From NCBI RefSeq assembly GCF_016820535.1, contig NZ_JADHDY010000004.1, positions 186,001 through 250,000 on the forward strand: DNA of 64,000 nt. The letters run 5' to 3'. Within the stretch, counting starts at the first letter, position 1; every line of letters starts with the position of its first letter. Source of the stretch: Sporosarcina beigongshangi (GTDB lineage Bacteria; Actinomycetota; Actinomycetes; Actinomycetales; Micrococcaceae). Both the position numbers and the translations under genes were made by a program. Below, piece by piece: positions 8,837-17,885 of the stretch. The notes beneath the pieces are model-generated. The model was not told the DNA's origin. It ran no database searches and worked only from the letters and a program-made list of their open reading frames with translations.

Positions 8837-9308
8837 CCGCATGGGGATGCCCACTCGTGTCACATGCGCCGGGTTGGCTCGCCGCGTTGCGCATGGCCGT
8901 GGTGGCCGGGCGGCCTCACGGCTTCGAGCATGCGCATCGCGGGACGCGTCGCTTGCGCCACTGTCCCGGTGGCGCATCCCTGGCAGGTTCGCCGGCGCAT
9001 GTCCAAAGCGGGAAACTGCCGGGCAGCCTCACGGCTTCGAGCATGCGCATCGCAGGACGCGTCGCTTGCGCCACTGTCCCGGTGGCGCATCCCTGGCAGC
9101 TTCGCCGGCGCATGTCCAAAGCCAAGTGACTTGTCCCTGTCCAAAAGGCGAGCCGGCCCGTCTTTGCGCGGGGCATTTGTCGACATCCCGCCAAACTGTA
9201 GACATCCGATGTTATGCATGCCAATATGGATATTTGTCGCATAGATCACACAGGATCATTTGAATAACGCGATGCAGACACCCGACCAATGCAGCTCAGG
9301 AGTTCTTC
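8837..9308. other. Gene-free 472-bp region with tandem repeats
   Basis: No convincing gene lies between the response regulator and the GH95 gene. Several open frames cross it on both strands, but they only read the duplicated sequence described separately. The last 120 bp are less GC-rich and should hold the GH95 promoter; an AGGAG lies before the GH95 start. Confidence 0.6.
8905..9122. repeat. Tandem direct repeat, two 105-bp copies, period 113 bp
   Basis: Copies at 8905-9009 and 9018-9122 differ at only three positions seen by eye (8912/9025, the G/A in GCGGGACGCG versus GCAGGACGCG, and GGTTC versus GCTTC). Each copy carries a perfect hairpin: TGCGCCAC, seven-base loop, GTGGCGCA (first copy 8954-8976). 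It sits just 3' of the response-regulator gene. Confidence 0.9.
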
Positions 9309-12300
9309 ATGTCCTTCGCATCCCCCAGCCGTCGCAGCTTACTCAAACTTGGCGGGGCCCTCGCTTTGACGCCCCTCGTGGCCCAGGCCGTTGCCAGGGG
9401 TGCCTCCGCCGCCCCGGCACCCTCCGTGGTCCTCGCCCCGCACCCCGCACTGTCCGCCCATGCACTCTGGTACCAGCAGCCCGCCACGGACTGGCAGTCC
9501 GGCGCCCTGCCCATTGGCAACGGCCGTCTCGGTGCCATGTTCTTCGGCGACCCCGTCGGCGACAGGATCCAGTTCAACGAGCAGAGCCTGTGGGGAGGCG
9601 TCAACAACTACGACAACGCACTGGCCGGCCAGGGCGACGGCGCCTACGACACGAGCGTCACCGGCTTCGGCTCCTACCGGAACTTCGGCAATGTGAACAT
9701 CAGCTTCGCCGAACAGGCCGCCCCTCCGGAAGTCACCGCCCCCGGCGGGCCATACAAGATCTGGGGCGCCGAGGACGTGGACAAGTCCGTCGACGGCAAC
9801 ACTGCCACCAAGTGGTGCATTGACGGCCCGCCGGCAACGGTGACGTGGCAGGTCAAGCTGCCATCCGCCGTCGCAGTTTCCAAGTACACCATCACCAGCG
9901 CCAACGACGTCCCCGCCCGCGACCCGCAGAAGTGGACCCTGTCCGGCTCGCAGGACGGCACCGCATGGACAGCGCTGGATTCGCGGGAGCAGGCCCCGTT
10001 CGAGGGCCGAAAGCAGGCCAAGGAATTCACGGCCGCGAACACCACGGCGTACAAGTTCTACAAGTTCGACTTCACGCCCAAGGCCGGAGTCAGCCACTTC
10101 CAGCTCTCCGAAATCGCACTGGCCGGGGTCAGCACGGGCGGCGCGGCACCGGCCTCGCTCTACATCTCCTCCCCCACCGGCCAGTCCGACGGCGCCGGCG
10201 CGGACACTGACATCTTGCGCACGCTTGACGGCAACCCGGCCACGGCGTGGGTGGCACCCCAGCCGGGATCCGGCGTCGTCTGGCAGGCGGACCTGGGCAA
10301 GGGCGTGGCGCTCACCTCCTACGCCCTGACCTCCGCGGCCGACGCCGGCGGGGACCCGGTTGCCTGGACCCTGGAAGGCTCCAACAACCGCCGCCAGTGG
10401 ACCGTGCTGGACAGCCGCGAACCCGGCGCCTTTGCCGGCCGCGGCGAAACCTCCACGATCACGCTGGCGGGCGCCGCCTCCTTCAGCTCCTACCGCCTGA
10501 CCCTGCGCGGCGCGGCCGGCGCGGCCAATGTGCGCATCGCAGGCGTGGACCTCGCGGGCCCCGGCTTCACCACAAAGAACGCCTCCGCCGTCGCCGAATA
10601 CAAGCGCGCGCTTGACCCCACCGTGGGCATCCACCTGACGCAGTTCGGCACCGCCGGCAGCCGCGTGCTGCGCGAAGCCTTCGCCAGCCGCACCGCCGAC
10701 GTGATCGTGATGCGCTACGAGACCGACCGCCCCGGCGGCCTCACCGGCGCCATCTCCCTGGCCTCCGCACACGACGTGCCCACCACGGCCGACGCCGCCG
10801 CCGGCACCCTCAGCTTCGGCGGCACCATGGCGAACCAGCTCAAGCACGCGGCCACCTTGCGCGTCGCCAGCACGGACGGCACCGTCACCGGCGAGGGCGC
10901 CGGACTGCGGGTCTCGGGCGCCACCACCATGACGCTGATCCTCGACGCACGCACCAACTACAAGCTCGACGCCGCCGCGGACTGGCGCGGGGCCGACCCC
11001 GGGCCCGGCATCGAGGCCGCCATCTCGGCCGCCGCGGCCCGCAGCTATGAGGGCCTGCGCGCCGAGCACACCACGGAACTGTCGGCCCTGATGTCGCGGG
11101 TCTGGGTTGATTGGGGCACGACGGCGGATGAGGTCGCCAAGGTGCCCACCGACCTCCGGCTGGCCGCCTACGGCGCAGGCCAGGACGACCCGAGCCTGGA
11201 ACAGACCATGTTTGCCTACGGCCGCTACCTGCTGCTGGGTTCCTCCCGCCCGGGCGGGCTGCCCGCCAACCTGCAGGGCTTGTGGAATGACAGCAACCAG
11301 CCCGCGTGGGCCTCGGATTACCACACCAACATCAACGTGCAGATGAACTATTGGGGCGCGGAAACGGCCAACCTGTCCGAAAGCCACGAGCCGCTGGTGG
11401 AGTTCATCAAGCAGGTGGCCGTGCCCTCGCGGGTGGCCACCCGCAACGCCTTCGGCGCCGAAACGCGCGGCTGGACTGCACGGACCAGCCAGAGCATCTT
11501 CGGCGGCAACTCGTGGGAGTGGAACGTCGTGGCCAGCGCCTGGTATGCGCAGCACGTCTACGAGCACTGGGCCTTTGGCCAGGACAGGACGTACCTGGTT
11601 GGCACCGCACTGCCCCTCCTGAAGGAGATCTGCCAGTTCTGGGAGGACCGCCTGGTGGAGGACGCCGACGGAAAGCTGGTGTCCCCCAAGGGCTGGTCGC
11701 CGGAGCACGGCCCCACGGAGGACGGCGTCATGTACGACCAGCAGATCATCTGGGACCTGTTCCAGAACTACGCCGACCTCGAAGACGCCGCCGCGGCGCT
11801 GGCGGCCCCTGAGGCCGACACTTCCTACCGCGACCGGATCAAGGACATGCAGTCCCGCCTGGCGCCGAACAAGATCGGCTCCTGGGGCCAGCTGCAGGAA
11901 TGGCAGACGGACCGCGACAGCCCCACGGACATCCACCGCCACACCTCACACCTGTTTGCCGTGTACCCGGGCCGCCAGATCGACCTCAAGGAGTCGCCGG
12001 AGCTGGCAGCCGCCGCACTGGTGTCCCTCAAGGCCCGCTGCGGTGAGAGGGAGGGCGTGCCGTTCGACGAAGGCGCCGTCTCCGGCGACAGCCGCCGCTC
12101 CTGGACCTGGCCGTGGCGTGCCGCCCTGTTCGCCCGCCTGGGCGAGGCCGAGCGTGCCCGGTTCATGCTGCGCGGGCTGCTGCGCTTCAACACGCTGCCC
12201 AACCTGTTCTGCAACCACCCGCCGTTCCAGATGGACGGAAACTTCGGCATCACCGGCGCCATTGCGGAGATGCTGGTACAGAGCCACACCGGCAAGATCG

Positions 12301-12533
12301 AGCTGCTGCCCGCCCTGCCGGCCTCATGGAAGGACGGCTCCTTCAAGGGCCTGCGCGCCCGCGGCGGATACCAGCTGGACTGCACCTGGAAGGACGGCAA
12401 GATCACCGAGGTCGTGCTGATCGGCGACAAGTCCCCGAACCAGGGCAACGTCACGGTGTCCATGAACGGCAAGGACTACAAGGTCAAGCCCACCAAGCCC
12501 GGCCACAAGACGAAGCCCTTCTCCCCGAGCTAA
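9309..12533 (+). CDS. Tat-exported GH95 family glycosidase (alpha-L-fucosidase-like) with discoidin-type inserts
   Basis: This 1074-residue enzyme has a Tat signal ([10 protein letters not shown], then a hydrophobic stretch and an AAPA-type cleavage near 37). The GH95 N-terminal beta-domain begins with [20 protein letters not shown]. Two F5/8 type C-like stretches (about 140-270 and 285-420) interrupt it, and the (alpha/alpha)6 catalytic part follows. [12 protein letters not shown]-type residues (near 675) match the substrate-assisting Asn pair of GH95, and [16 protein letters not shown] (near 974) the catalytic Asp region. Family activities are 1,2-alpha-L-fucosidase and alpha-L-galactosidase. 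It is secreted and monocistronic, with a strong hairpin terminator downstream. Linkage specificity cannot be read here. Confidence 0.88.
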   Translation: MSFASPSRRSLLKLGGALALTPLVAQAVARGASAAPAPSVVLAPHPALSAHALWYQQPATDWQSGALPIGNGRLGAMFFGDPVGDRIQFNEQSLWGGVNNYDNALAGQGDGAYDTSVTGFGSYRNFGNVNISFAEQAAPPEVTAPGGPYKIWGAEDVDKSVDGNTATKWCIDGPPATVTWQVKLPSAVAVSKYTITSANDVPARDPQKWTLSGSQDGTAWTALDSREQAPFEGRKQAKEFTAANTTAYKFYKFDFTPKAGVSHFQLSEIALAGVSTGGAAPASLYISSPTGQSDGAGADTDILRTLDGNPATAWVAPQPGSGVVWQADLGKGVALTSYALTSAADAGGDPVAWTLEGSNNRRQWTVLDSREPGAFAGRGETSTITLAGAASFSSYRLTLRGAAGAANVRIAGVDLAGPGFTTKNASAVAEYKRALDPTVGIHLTQFGTAGSRVLREAFASRTADVIVMRYETDRPGGLTGAISLASAHDVPTTADAAAGTLSFGGTMANQLKHAATLRVASTDGTVTGEGAGLRVSGATTMTLILDARTNYKLDAAADWRGADPGPGIEAAISAAAARSYEGLRAEHTTELSALMSRVWVDWGTTADEVAKVPTDLRLAAYGAGQDDPSLEQTMFAYGRYLLLGSSRPGGLPANLQGLWNDSNQPAWASDYHTNINVQMNYWGAETANLSESHEPLVEFIKQVAVPSRVATRNAFGAETRGWTARTSQSIFGGNSWEWNVVASAWYAQHVYEHWAFGQDRTYLVGTALPLLKEICQFWEDRLVEDADGKLVSPKGWSPEHGPTEDGVMYDQQIIWDLFQNYADLEDAAAALAAPEADTSYRDRIKDMQSRLAPNKIGSWGQLQEWQTDRDSPTDIHRHTSHLFAVYPGRQIDLKESPELAAAALVSLKARCGEREGVPFDEGAVSGDSRRSWTWPWRAALFARLGEAERARFMLRGLLRFNTLPNLFCNHPPFQMDGNFGITGAIAEMLVQSHTGKIELLPALPASWKDGSFKGLRARGGYQLDCTWKDGKITEVVLIGDKSPNQGNVTVSMNGKDYKVKPTKPGHKTKPFSPS

Positions 12534-12570
12534 CCAGCTCCAAACCCTCCACCCCACCCTCCCCACCTGG

Positions 12571-12656
12571 CGACGCTCTATCACCGTCCGGGGTCTTTCC
12601 GGCGACGCTCTATCACCGTCTGGGGTGTTTGGGCCGACGCTCTATCACCTAATGGG
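12571..12656 (+). repeat. 32-bp-period repeat array, locus A (three units)
   Basis: Units begin CGACGCTCTATCACC at 12571, 12603 and 12635, exactly 32 bp apart. The first two continue into GTCCGGGGTCTTT or GTCTGGGGTGTTT; the third runs straight into the terminator stem. The array starts 37 bp after the GH95 stop codon and reads in the same direction as the gene. The same family occurs at 37569 and around 52224-52438. Confidence 0.9.
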
Positions 12657-12690
12657 CCGGGGCCGTCACGAAAGTGGCGGCCCCGGCCCA
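12653..12690 (+). terminator. Strong hairpin terminator after GH95
   Basis: A 17-bp stem with one G-T wobble (12653-12669 with 12674-12690) closes a GAAA tetraloop and is followed by TTTCCCTCTT. It lies 120 bp after the GH95 stop, so the repeat array would be inside the GH95 3' untranslated region. Confidence 0.85.
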
Positions 12691-12970
12691 TTTCCCTCTT
12701 CGGCCGGGTTCCCCGTCGCCTCGCCATGATCCCGACCGCGAGTACTGGGGCCATTCAAGACCATCGGACAGCCGCGCCCAGATAGGGCAGCCTCACCGCC
12801 GTAGCCACATGCATCGCCGGCGCGGCCACAGGCCCGGTGGGCCGACAGCTCAAGGCGGGTGCCCGCCGTCGTTCTTCACATTGGGACCAACCGGCGCACC
12901 CGCTGGCGCTGGGGCCTATTGTGGAAGCTATTCCCGCCCCGGGGAATGCCTGAGGCTGGGAGGCCTGCGC

Positions 12971-13447
12971 GTGACGATGAGTTCAAGTACTGGCAGCGGA
13001 ACCGTGCTGATCGCGGATTTTGTCAACGTCGACGCGGCCGGGAAAGTGAACATCATTGGCGGCGGCATACAGTTCCTGGGCTCGGATCCGGAGACCGGGC
13101 TGACCGCGCCGTTTGCCGTGTACGTCAATGTCACCGTGAGCATTCCGATGTTTGACGAGACGTCGGCCGAGGTGGAGGTGGTGCTGGTGGACACCGACGG
13201 CCAGCCCGTCATTGTGCCCAGCCCGGAGGGGCCCAACGTGATGAGGTTCAACCAGGACGTGGACTTCCGGCACACCGTCCGGCCCGAGGTGCAGCCGCCG
13301 CCGATGGGGTTTCCCGGGACGTCGAACATTGTGCTGAATTTCCCGGGCGGGCTGCCGCTGCCGACGGGGTCAAGCTACGAATGGGTGGTGCTGCTGGACG
13401 AGTCGCGGCTGTGCTCGACCACGTTCTTTGTGCCGGGGGCGGAGTAG
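12971..13447 (+). CDS. DUF6941-like conserved hypothetical protein
   Basis: This 158-residue protein contains VLIADFVNVDAAGKVNIIGG, close to the 'ILADYA...GKLYVMGGG' start of DUF6941 proteins, and ends in a beta-rich domain (SYEWVVLLDE near the C-terminus). No signal peptide or membrane segment is seen. DUF6941 proteins are small soluble beta proteins of unknown role, common in actinobacteria. GTG 12971 is preferred (GGGAGG ends 7 bp upstream); an ATG two codons later is the alternative. It is convergent with the SulP gene and stands alone. Confidence 0.7.
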   Translation: MTMSSSTGSGTVLIADFVNVDAAGKVNIIGGGIQFLGSDPETGLTAPFAVYVNVTVSIPMFDETSAEVEVVLVDTDGQPVIVPSPEGPNVMRFNQDVDFRHTVRPEVQPPPMGFPGTSNIVLNFPGGLPLPTGSSYEWVVLLDESRLCSTTFFVPGAE

Positions 13448-13528
13448 CGAGGTTGTTGGCTCCGCCTCCCGCGCCGGGCCGGCAGCGGCAGGCGGGGCAT
13501 CCGCCGTCGTGCTTCACTGGCGCAGGGC

Positions 13529-15037
13529 TCAGCCGCCCAGCTTCCCGGCGAGGCGCTCGCGCATGCGTGTGCTTGCGTCGTTGAGGCCCACGATTTCCAC
13601 GTCCTTGCCGTGGCGGCGGTATTTGTCCGTGATGGCGTCGAGGGTGGCGCTGGTGGAGGCGTCCCAGAGGTGCGATTCGCGCATGTCGATGATGACGCGC
13701 TCCGGGTCGAGGGCGTAGGAGAACTGGGTGTAGAGGTCGTTGGATGAGGCGAAGAACAGCTCGCCGTTGACCACGTAGGTGACGCTGTCTTCATCCTCCG
13801 AGGGGACCCGGGTGACGGTGACGAAGTGGGCCACGCGGCGCGCGAACATGACCATGGCAAGTATGGTGCCGGTGCCGACGCCGATGGCGAGGTTGTTGGT
13901 GGCGACCGTGGCGATGACGGTGGCGACCATGACGAAGGTTTCGCTCTTGGGCAGGGCCTTCAAGGTGCGCGGGCGGATGCTGTGCCAGTCGAATGTGGCC
14001 CAGCAGACGAAGATCATGACGGCGACCAGTGCGGCCATGGGGATCACCGAGACGACGTCGCCAAGCACCACCACCAGGAGCAGCACGAAGACGCCGGCGA
14101 AGAATGTTGAGATGCGGGTGCGGGCGCCGGAGGCCTTGACGTTGATCATGGTCTGCCCGATCATGGCGCAGCCGCCCATGCCGCCGAAGAAGCCGGTCAC
14201 GATGTTGGCAACGCCCTGCCCCCAGGCCTCGCGGGTCTTGTTGGAGCGGGTGTCGGTGATGTCGTCCACGAGCTTGGCGGTCATGAGGGATTCAAGCAGG
14301 CCCACGAATGCCATGGCCAGCGCGAAGGGAAAGATTGTTTGGAGTGTTTCGAACGTGAACGGCACGTTGGGAATCAGTGCCGAGGGCAGCGAGTCCGGCA
14401 GCTGGCCCTTGTCGCCCACCGTGGGCACGGCGATGGCCGCCAGCACGGTAATGAGCGTCAGCACCACTATGGCCACAAGCGGCGCCGGAACCACGTTCGT
14501 GAACCGCGGCAGGACAAACATGATCAGCAGGGCGGCCGCGACGAGCGGGTATACAAGCCACGGCACTCCGATGAGCTCCGGCAGCTGCGCGATGAAGACA
14601 AGGACGGCCAGGGCGTTGACGAAGCCGACCATGACCGAGCGCGGAATGAACCGCATGAGCTTGGCGACGCCGGACACCGCGAGGATGATTTGGATGACGC
14701 CGGCGAGAATGACGCAGGCAATGAGATAGTCGACGCCGTGCGACCTCACCAGGGGCGCGATCACCAGCGCCACCGCTCCCGTTGCCGCCGAGATCATGGC
14801 CGCACGGCCACCCGTGAAGGCGATGGTCACGGCCATGGCGAAGGCGGCGAAGAGCCCGATCCGGGGGTCCACGCCGGCGATGACGGAGAAGGCAATGGCT
14901 TCAGGGATGAGTGCCAGGCCCACGACAAGTCCGCCGAGGACCTCGGTCTTCAGCCGACGTGGCGACTTCAACGTGCCCCACACCGACTGCAGCTGCTCGG
15001 GTGACAAGGCATCTGCCTTGGTGGTGCTGGCGGCCAT
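13529..15037 (-). CDS. SulP family inorganic anion transporter
   Basis: This 502-residue protein carries the SulP membrane core (about 35-390) with the signature GLVVGLALIPEAIAFSVIAG (35-54) and many hydrophobic segments. A C-terminal STAS domain follows (about 410-500, with VIIDMRESHLWDAST). SulP members carry sulfate, bicarbonate or C4-dicarboxylates; MIGQTMINVKASG and GGMGGCAMIGQ resemble the bacterial group annotated as sulfate or bicarbonate permeases. ATG 15037 has a GGAG about 6 bp upstream. One operator-like palindrome (15133-15166) lies about 100 bp upstream. Confidence 0.88.
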   Translation of the reverse strand: MAASTTKADALSPEQLQSVWGTLKSPRRLKTEVLGGLVVGLALIPEAIAFSVIAGVDPRIGLFAAFAMAVTIAFTGGRAAMISAATGAVALVIAPLVRSHGVDYLIACVILAGVIQIILAVSGVAKLMRFIPRSVMVGFVNALAVLVFIAQLPELIGVPWLVYPLVAAALLIMFVLPRFTNVVPAPLVAIVVLTLITVLAAIAVPTVGDKGQLPDSLPSALIPNVPFTFETLQTIFPFALAMAFVGLLESLMTAKLVDDITDTRSNKTREAWGQGVANIVTGFFGGMGGCAMIGQTMINVKASGARTRISTFFAGVFVLLLVVVLGDVVSVIPMAALVAVMIFVCWATFDWHSIRPRTLKALPKSETFVMVATVIATVATNNLAIGVGTGTILAMVMFARRVAHFVTVTRVPSEDEDSVTYVVNGELFFASSNDLYTQFSYALDPERVIIDMRESHLWDASTSATLDAITDKYRRHGKDVEIVGLNDASTRMRERLAGKLGG

Positions 15038-15132
15038 GGTTGGCTCCGTTCATGGTCGGTCGGTGGGGCTCCTCCACCTTAACGCAACCAACTGGCGAAG
15101 GAGCCACGGAAGGCAAATGCCTCAGCAATCGC

Positions 15133-15183
15133 GTTCAGTTTAGGTACTGGTTCGATGAGACTGAACGCGGACGAAAACTGAAC
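15133..15183. promoter_or_regulatory. Operator-like triplet of half-sites (left copy)
   Basis: GTTCAGT (15133-15139), 20-bp spacer, ACTGAAC (15160-15166), 10-bp spacer, ACTGAAC (15177-15183). The right copy at 16120-16170 is its mirror image with identical spacings. The site lies upstream of the SulP gene and just 3' of the broken AbiEi-like gene. Confidence 0.6.
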
Positions 15184-15252
15184 GCCTCAGAAGGTCGAAG
15201 CACAAGCTCAGAAACAACCGGTTTGGTTACGTCAAGGAGGCGCGGGTCTCAA

Positions 15253-16109
15253 TCATTGAAGTTCAGCAATGTCCAACCTCATTTGCTGGGCCGCTTCCCT
15301 TTGGCGTGGCTCGTTGGAGTTCAGGAGATCCGCGTACACCAGGAGGGGCGGCGCCATTTGACGTTGATCTGTCTGCCGAGATTCGCCATTCTGCGGTTGT
15401 TGCCAGAACTTCTGCCACAGAAACACGTTGGGAGTCGTGCTCGCCTTCCATCGATTGGCCACAATCAATTTCTCCGGATCTTCACCAACAAACAGCACCA
15501 GGGTCGTCGGCCTGATGTGCTGCCTGAGCGCGGATTCACCGCCTCTATAGACGGGAACTTCGTCCAGACCTGCCCAGTTGTCACCATCCCCGTGCAAGGC
15601 ATGCAGGCCAAGACTGGCACCAAGCCCCGATGGATAAGCAGGCGCCCAAAGGTCAACGAGCCCGCCGGTTCGACGCGACCGCCGGCGCTTGCCGCCTTCA
15701 GCATCCAAATAGTGCCGTTCCTCCAAAAGGTTCTACGTGTCTTGGACGTGCCCCAGGGAGGCACCCGCAGCCCGGGCGATGACACGAACCTGTTTTTGAA
15801 CCAAATCAGGCCGGCCTGATCGAGGATATTGATCCCCAGTTGAAGGAACATCTCCGCGCTGCGCCCAGTGATTCTGGGACCAACGACAAATAGTGGCAGT
15901 CCACCTTCGTGGACGGTACACATCTCGGCGACGGACGTTGCCGTCATGTGACGCGTGAACAGCAACTGGCAGATCGTGAATGACGTCCCAGGATGCAGAC
16001 TCCCGACCAACTGGTTCTCCGTCATCCGTTCCAGCTTCGGCCTTGAACTCAGAACTATCCCAAGCTCCTCCAGCCGCGTCTGAAGCACGGCTGCGACTTC
16101 CTGCACCAC
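15253..16109 (-). pseudogene. Decayed AbiEi-family type IV antitoxin-like gene
   Basis: The reading frame is broken at least twice. The N-terminal part (from GTG 16109) reads as a coherent protein to about GLIWFKN near 15800. The sequence then continues in another frame with VRVIARAAGASLGHVQDT, which resembles the winged-helix 'AxxAGVSxGTV' segment of AbiEi-like antitoxins. It hits an in-frame TAG (15733-15735) and resumes in that same frame with NLLEERHYLDAEGG through to PLLVYADLLNSNEPRQREAA, the conserved C-terminus. Some sequence before the winged helix seems missing. In the family such proteins repress their own promoter; here it is almost surely inactive. No AbiEii toxin gene is adjacent. 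Confidence 0.7.
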
Positions 16110-16119
16110 GGCACTCTTT

Positions 16120-16170
16120 GTTCAATATTGCTTTGTGTTCAGTCTCGATGAAAATCATGAGGTACTGAAC
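16120..16170. promoter_or_regulatory. Operator-like triplet of half-sites (right copy, mirror of left)
   Basis: GTTCAAT (16120-16126), 10-bp spacer, GTTCAGT (16137-16143), 20-bp spacer, ACTGAAC (16164-16170). Spacings equal those of the left copy read on the other strand. It lies 10-60 bp upstream of the AbiEi-like pseudogene start, where AbiEi antitoxins are known to bind inverted repeats. Confidence 0.6.
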
Positions 16171-16210
16171 AACTCTCGAGGAAGCTGTTGTCATGGTGTC
16201 CGCACACAAC

Positions 16211-16245
16211 AGGGGTTGTCCACCGTGACATGGTGGACAACCCCT
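16211..16245 (-). terminator. Hairpin terminator of the arabinoside operon
   Basis: A perfect 14-bp stem (16211-16224 with 16232-16245) with a 7-base loop lies 42 bp after the GH51 stop. On the minus strand the stem is followed by TGTTGTGTG, a weak T-rich tail. Confidence 0.75.
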
Positions 16246-16286
16246 ATTCAGCTACCCGTGAGGCAAGCCGGCCCTCGGCGTCGAAT

Positions 16287-17822
16287 CTAGTTCTTGCCCA
16301 CTTCAAGTTCGACGACGGCCCAGGACAGTGCGGGCAGCGTCAGCTTGAGCTCGTCCCCGGCTGCCTTGACGCCGTCCAGCTCTATCAGGCCCACCTGGTT
16401 TTGGGCGGCCAAGGTGTTCTTCGTGAAGCGGTCCCCGCCCTCAGGAACCGCCAGGACCTCGGCGCGGGTGACCCGTTTGGCGTCGAAGCCACGCAACGCC
16501 ACCTCCACCTCAGCAGACTCTTCGAGTCCGCGATTGGCGAAGAACAGGGCGATCCGACCAGTTTCCTCATCCCACGTGGCGCTGACATCGACCAGGTCCG
16601 CATCTCCAAACCGGGAGGATTCCACCTTGTCCGAATCCACCACTGTGCGCAGGATCTGGCCCTTGGCGAGCTCCGCCATGCGCGCGAACGGGTGGAAGAT
16701 GGTCTGGCGCCAGGCCGGGCCGTTGGGCTCGGCAAGGATCGGGGCAATGACGTTGACCAGCTGGGCCTGGTTCGCGATCTTCACCCGGTCGCCGTGGCGC
16801 AGCAGCGAGTTCAGCAGGGTCCCGACCACCACGGCGTCGGTGACGTTGTACTTGTCCTCGATGACGCGCGGGTGCTCCTGCCAGGGCTGCTGGGAAACCT
16901 GATCCGGGCTGTCTACATCGCCCGGACGGCTGTACCAGACGTTCCATTCATCAAAGGAGAGGTTGATGTGTTTCTTGTGTTTGCCTTTGGCCCGCACAGC
17001 ATCGGCGGTGGCAACCACGGACTCGATGAAGTAGTCCATGTCCACGGCGCTGGCCAGGAAACTTGCGGCGTCGCCGTCCTGCTCCTGGTAATAAGCATGC
17101 AAAGACACATAGTCAACCTCGTCGTAAGCATGCGTCAGTACTGTCTGCTCCCACGCCCCAAACGTTGGCATCCCCGAATTCGAAGAACCACAGGCAACCA
17201 ATTCGATGCCCGGATCCACGAGGCGCATTGCCTTGGCGGCTTCCTGCGCCAGGCGGCCATACTCCTCCGCCGTCTTGTGCCCGATCTGCCACGGGCCGTC
17301 CATCTCATTGCCCAGGCACCACAGCTTGATGTCGAAGGGGTCCTTGTGCCCGTTCTTGGCGCGCAAATCCGACCAGTAGGTGCCTCCCGGGTGGTTGGCG
17401 TACTCAACGATTTCGCGGGCCGCATCAACGCCGCGGGTGCCAAGGTTGATGGCCTCCATGATTTCGGTGCCGGCCTTCTTGGACCAGTCCACAAACTCGT
17501 GCAGGCCAAAGGCATTGGATTCCACGGTGTGCCAGGCACCGTCAAGGCGCCGGGGCCGGTCCCCCACCGGGCCGATCCCATCCTCCCAGTTGTAGCCGGA
17601 GACGAAGTTGCCACCGGGGTACCGGATCACCGTCGCGCCCAGCTCCTTCGTCAGCGCCAGCACATCCTTGCGGAAGCCCTGCTCATCAGCCTCCGTATGC
17701 CCGGGCTCATAAATTCCGGTGTAAACACACCGGCCCATGTGCTCCACAAAGGAACCAAAGAGACGGTGGGGCACCTCTGAAACGGTGAAATCGCGGTCAA
17801 TGCTGATCCGTGCACGAGACAT
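16287..17822 (-). CDS. abfA: Alpha-L-arabinofuranosidase, GH51
   Basis: This 511-residue intracellular enzyme (no signal peptide) cleaves terminal alpha-L-arabinofuranosyl groups from arabino-oligosaccharides. GH51 hallmarks are present: VIRYPGGNFVSGYNWEDGIG near 65-84, acid/base Glu173 in LGNEMDGPWQ, and nucleophile Glu292 in FDEWNVWY. Length is normal for the family (about 500). It is the last gene of a minus-strand operon behind two permeases and a binding protein, which suggests imported arabino-oligosaccharides are its substrate. GGAGAA precedes the ATG by 10 bp, and a terminator follows. Confidence 0.95.
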   Translation of the reverse strand: MSRARISIDRDFTVSEVPHRLFGSFVEHMGRCVYTGIYEPGHTEADEQGFRKDVLALTKELGATVIRYPGGNFVSGYNWEDGIGPVGDRPRRLDGAWHTVESNAFGLHEFVDWSKKAGTEIMEAINLGTRGVDAAREIVEYANHPGGTYWSDLRAKNGHKDPFDIKLWCLGNEMDGPWQIGHKTAEEYGRLAQEAAKAMRLVDPGIELVACGSSNSGMPTFGAWEQTVLTHAYDEVDYVSLHAYYQEQDGDAASFLASAVDMDYFIESVVATADAVRAKGKHKKHINLSFDEWNVWYSRPGDVDSPDQVSQQPWQEHPRVIEDKYNVTDAVVVGTLLNSLLRHGDRVKIANQAQLVNVIAPILAEPNGPAWRQTIFHPFARMAELAKGQILRTVVDSDKVESSRFGDADLVDVSATWDEETGRIALFFANRGLEESAEVEVALRGFDAKRVTRAEVLAVPEGGDRFTKNTLAAQNQVGLIELDGVKAAGDELKLTLPALSWAVVELEVGKN

Positions 17823-17885
17823 GTTGCTTGTTCTCCTACTTAATTGTGTTGGTCTGATTACTTGGTTCGCTGGGGTTGCTGCTGT

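Larger units (their letters stand above)
12534..12970. other. 437-bp intergenic region: repeat array, terminator, then unassigned sequence
   Basis: The first 155 bp hold the 32-bp repeat array and the GH95 terminator. From 12691 to 12957 I see no gene with credible composition, although one frame is open into the DUF6941 gene. A GGGAGG RBS for that gene is at 12958-12963. Confidence 0.6.

Noticed and set aside
8796-9263. Possible repeat-containing protein in the region after the response regulator
   Set aside because: It only exists because the DNA is duplicated; several overlapping frames on both strands are equally open and none has an RBS or known similarity.
15253-16209. Programmed frameshifting as explanation for the split AbiEi-like frame
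   Set aside because: There is also an in-frame TAG and missing sequence, so decay is simpler.
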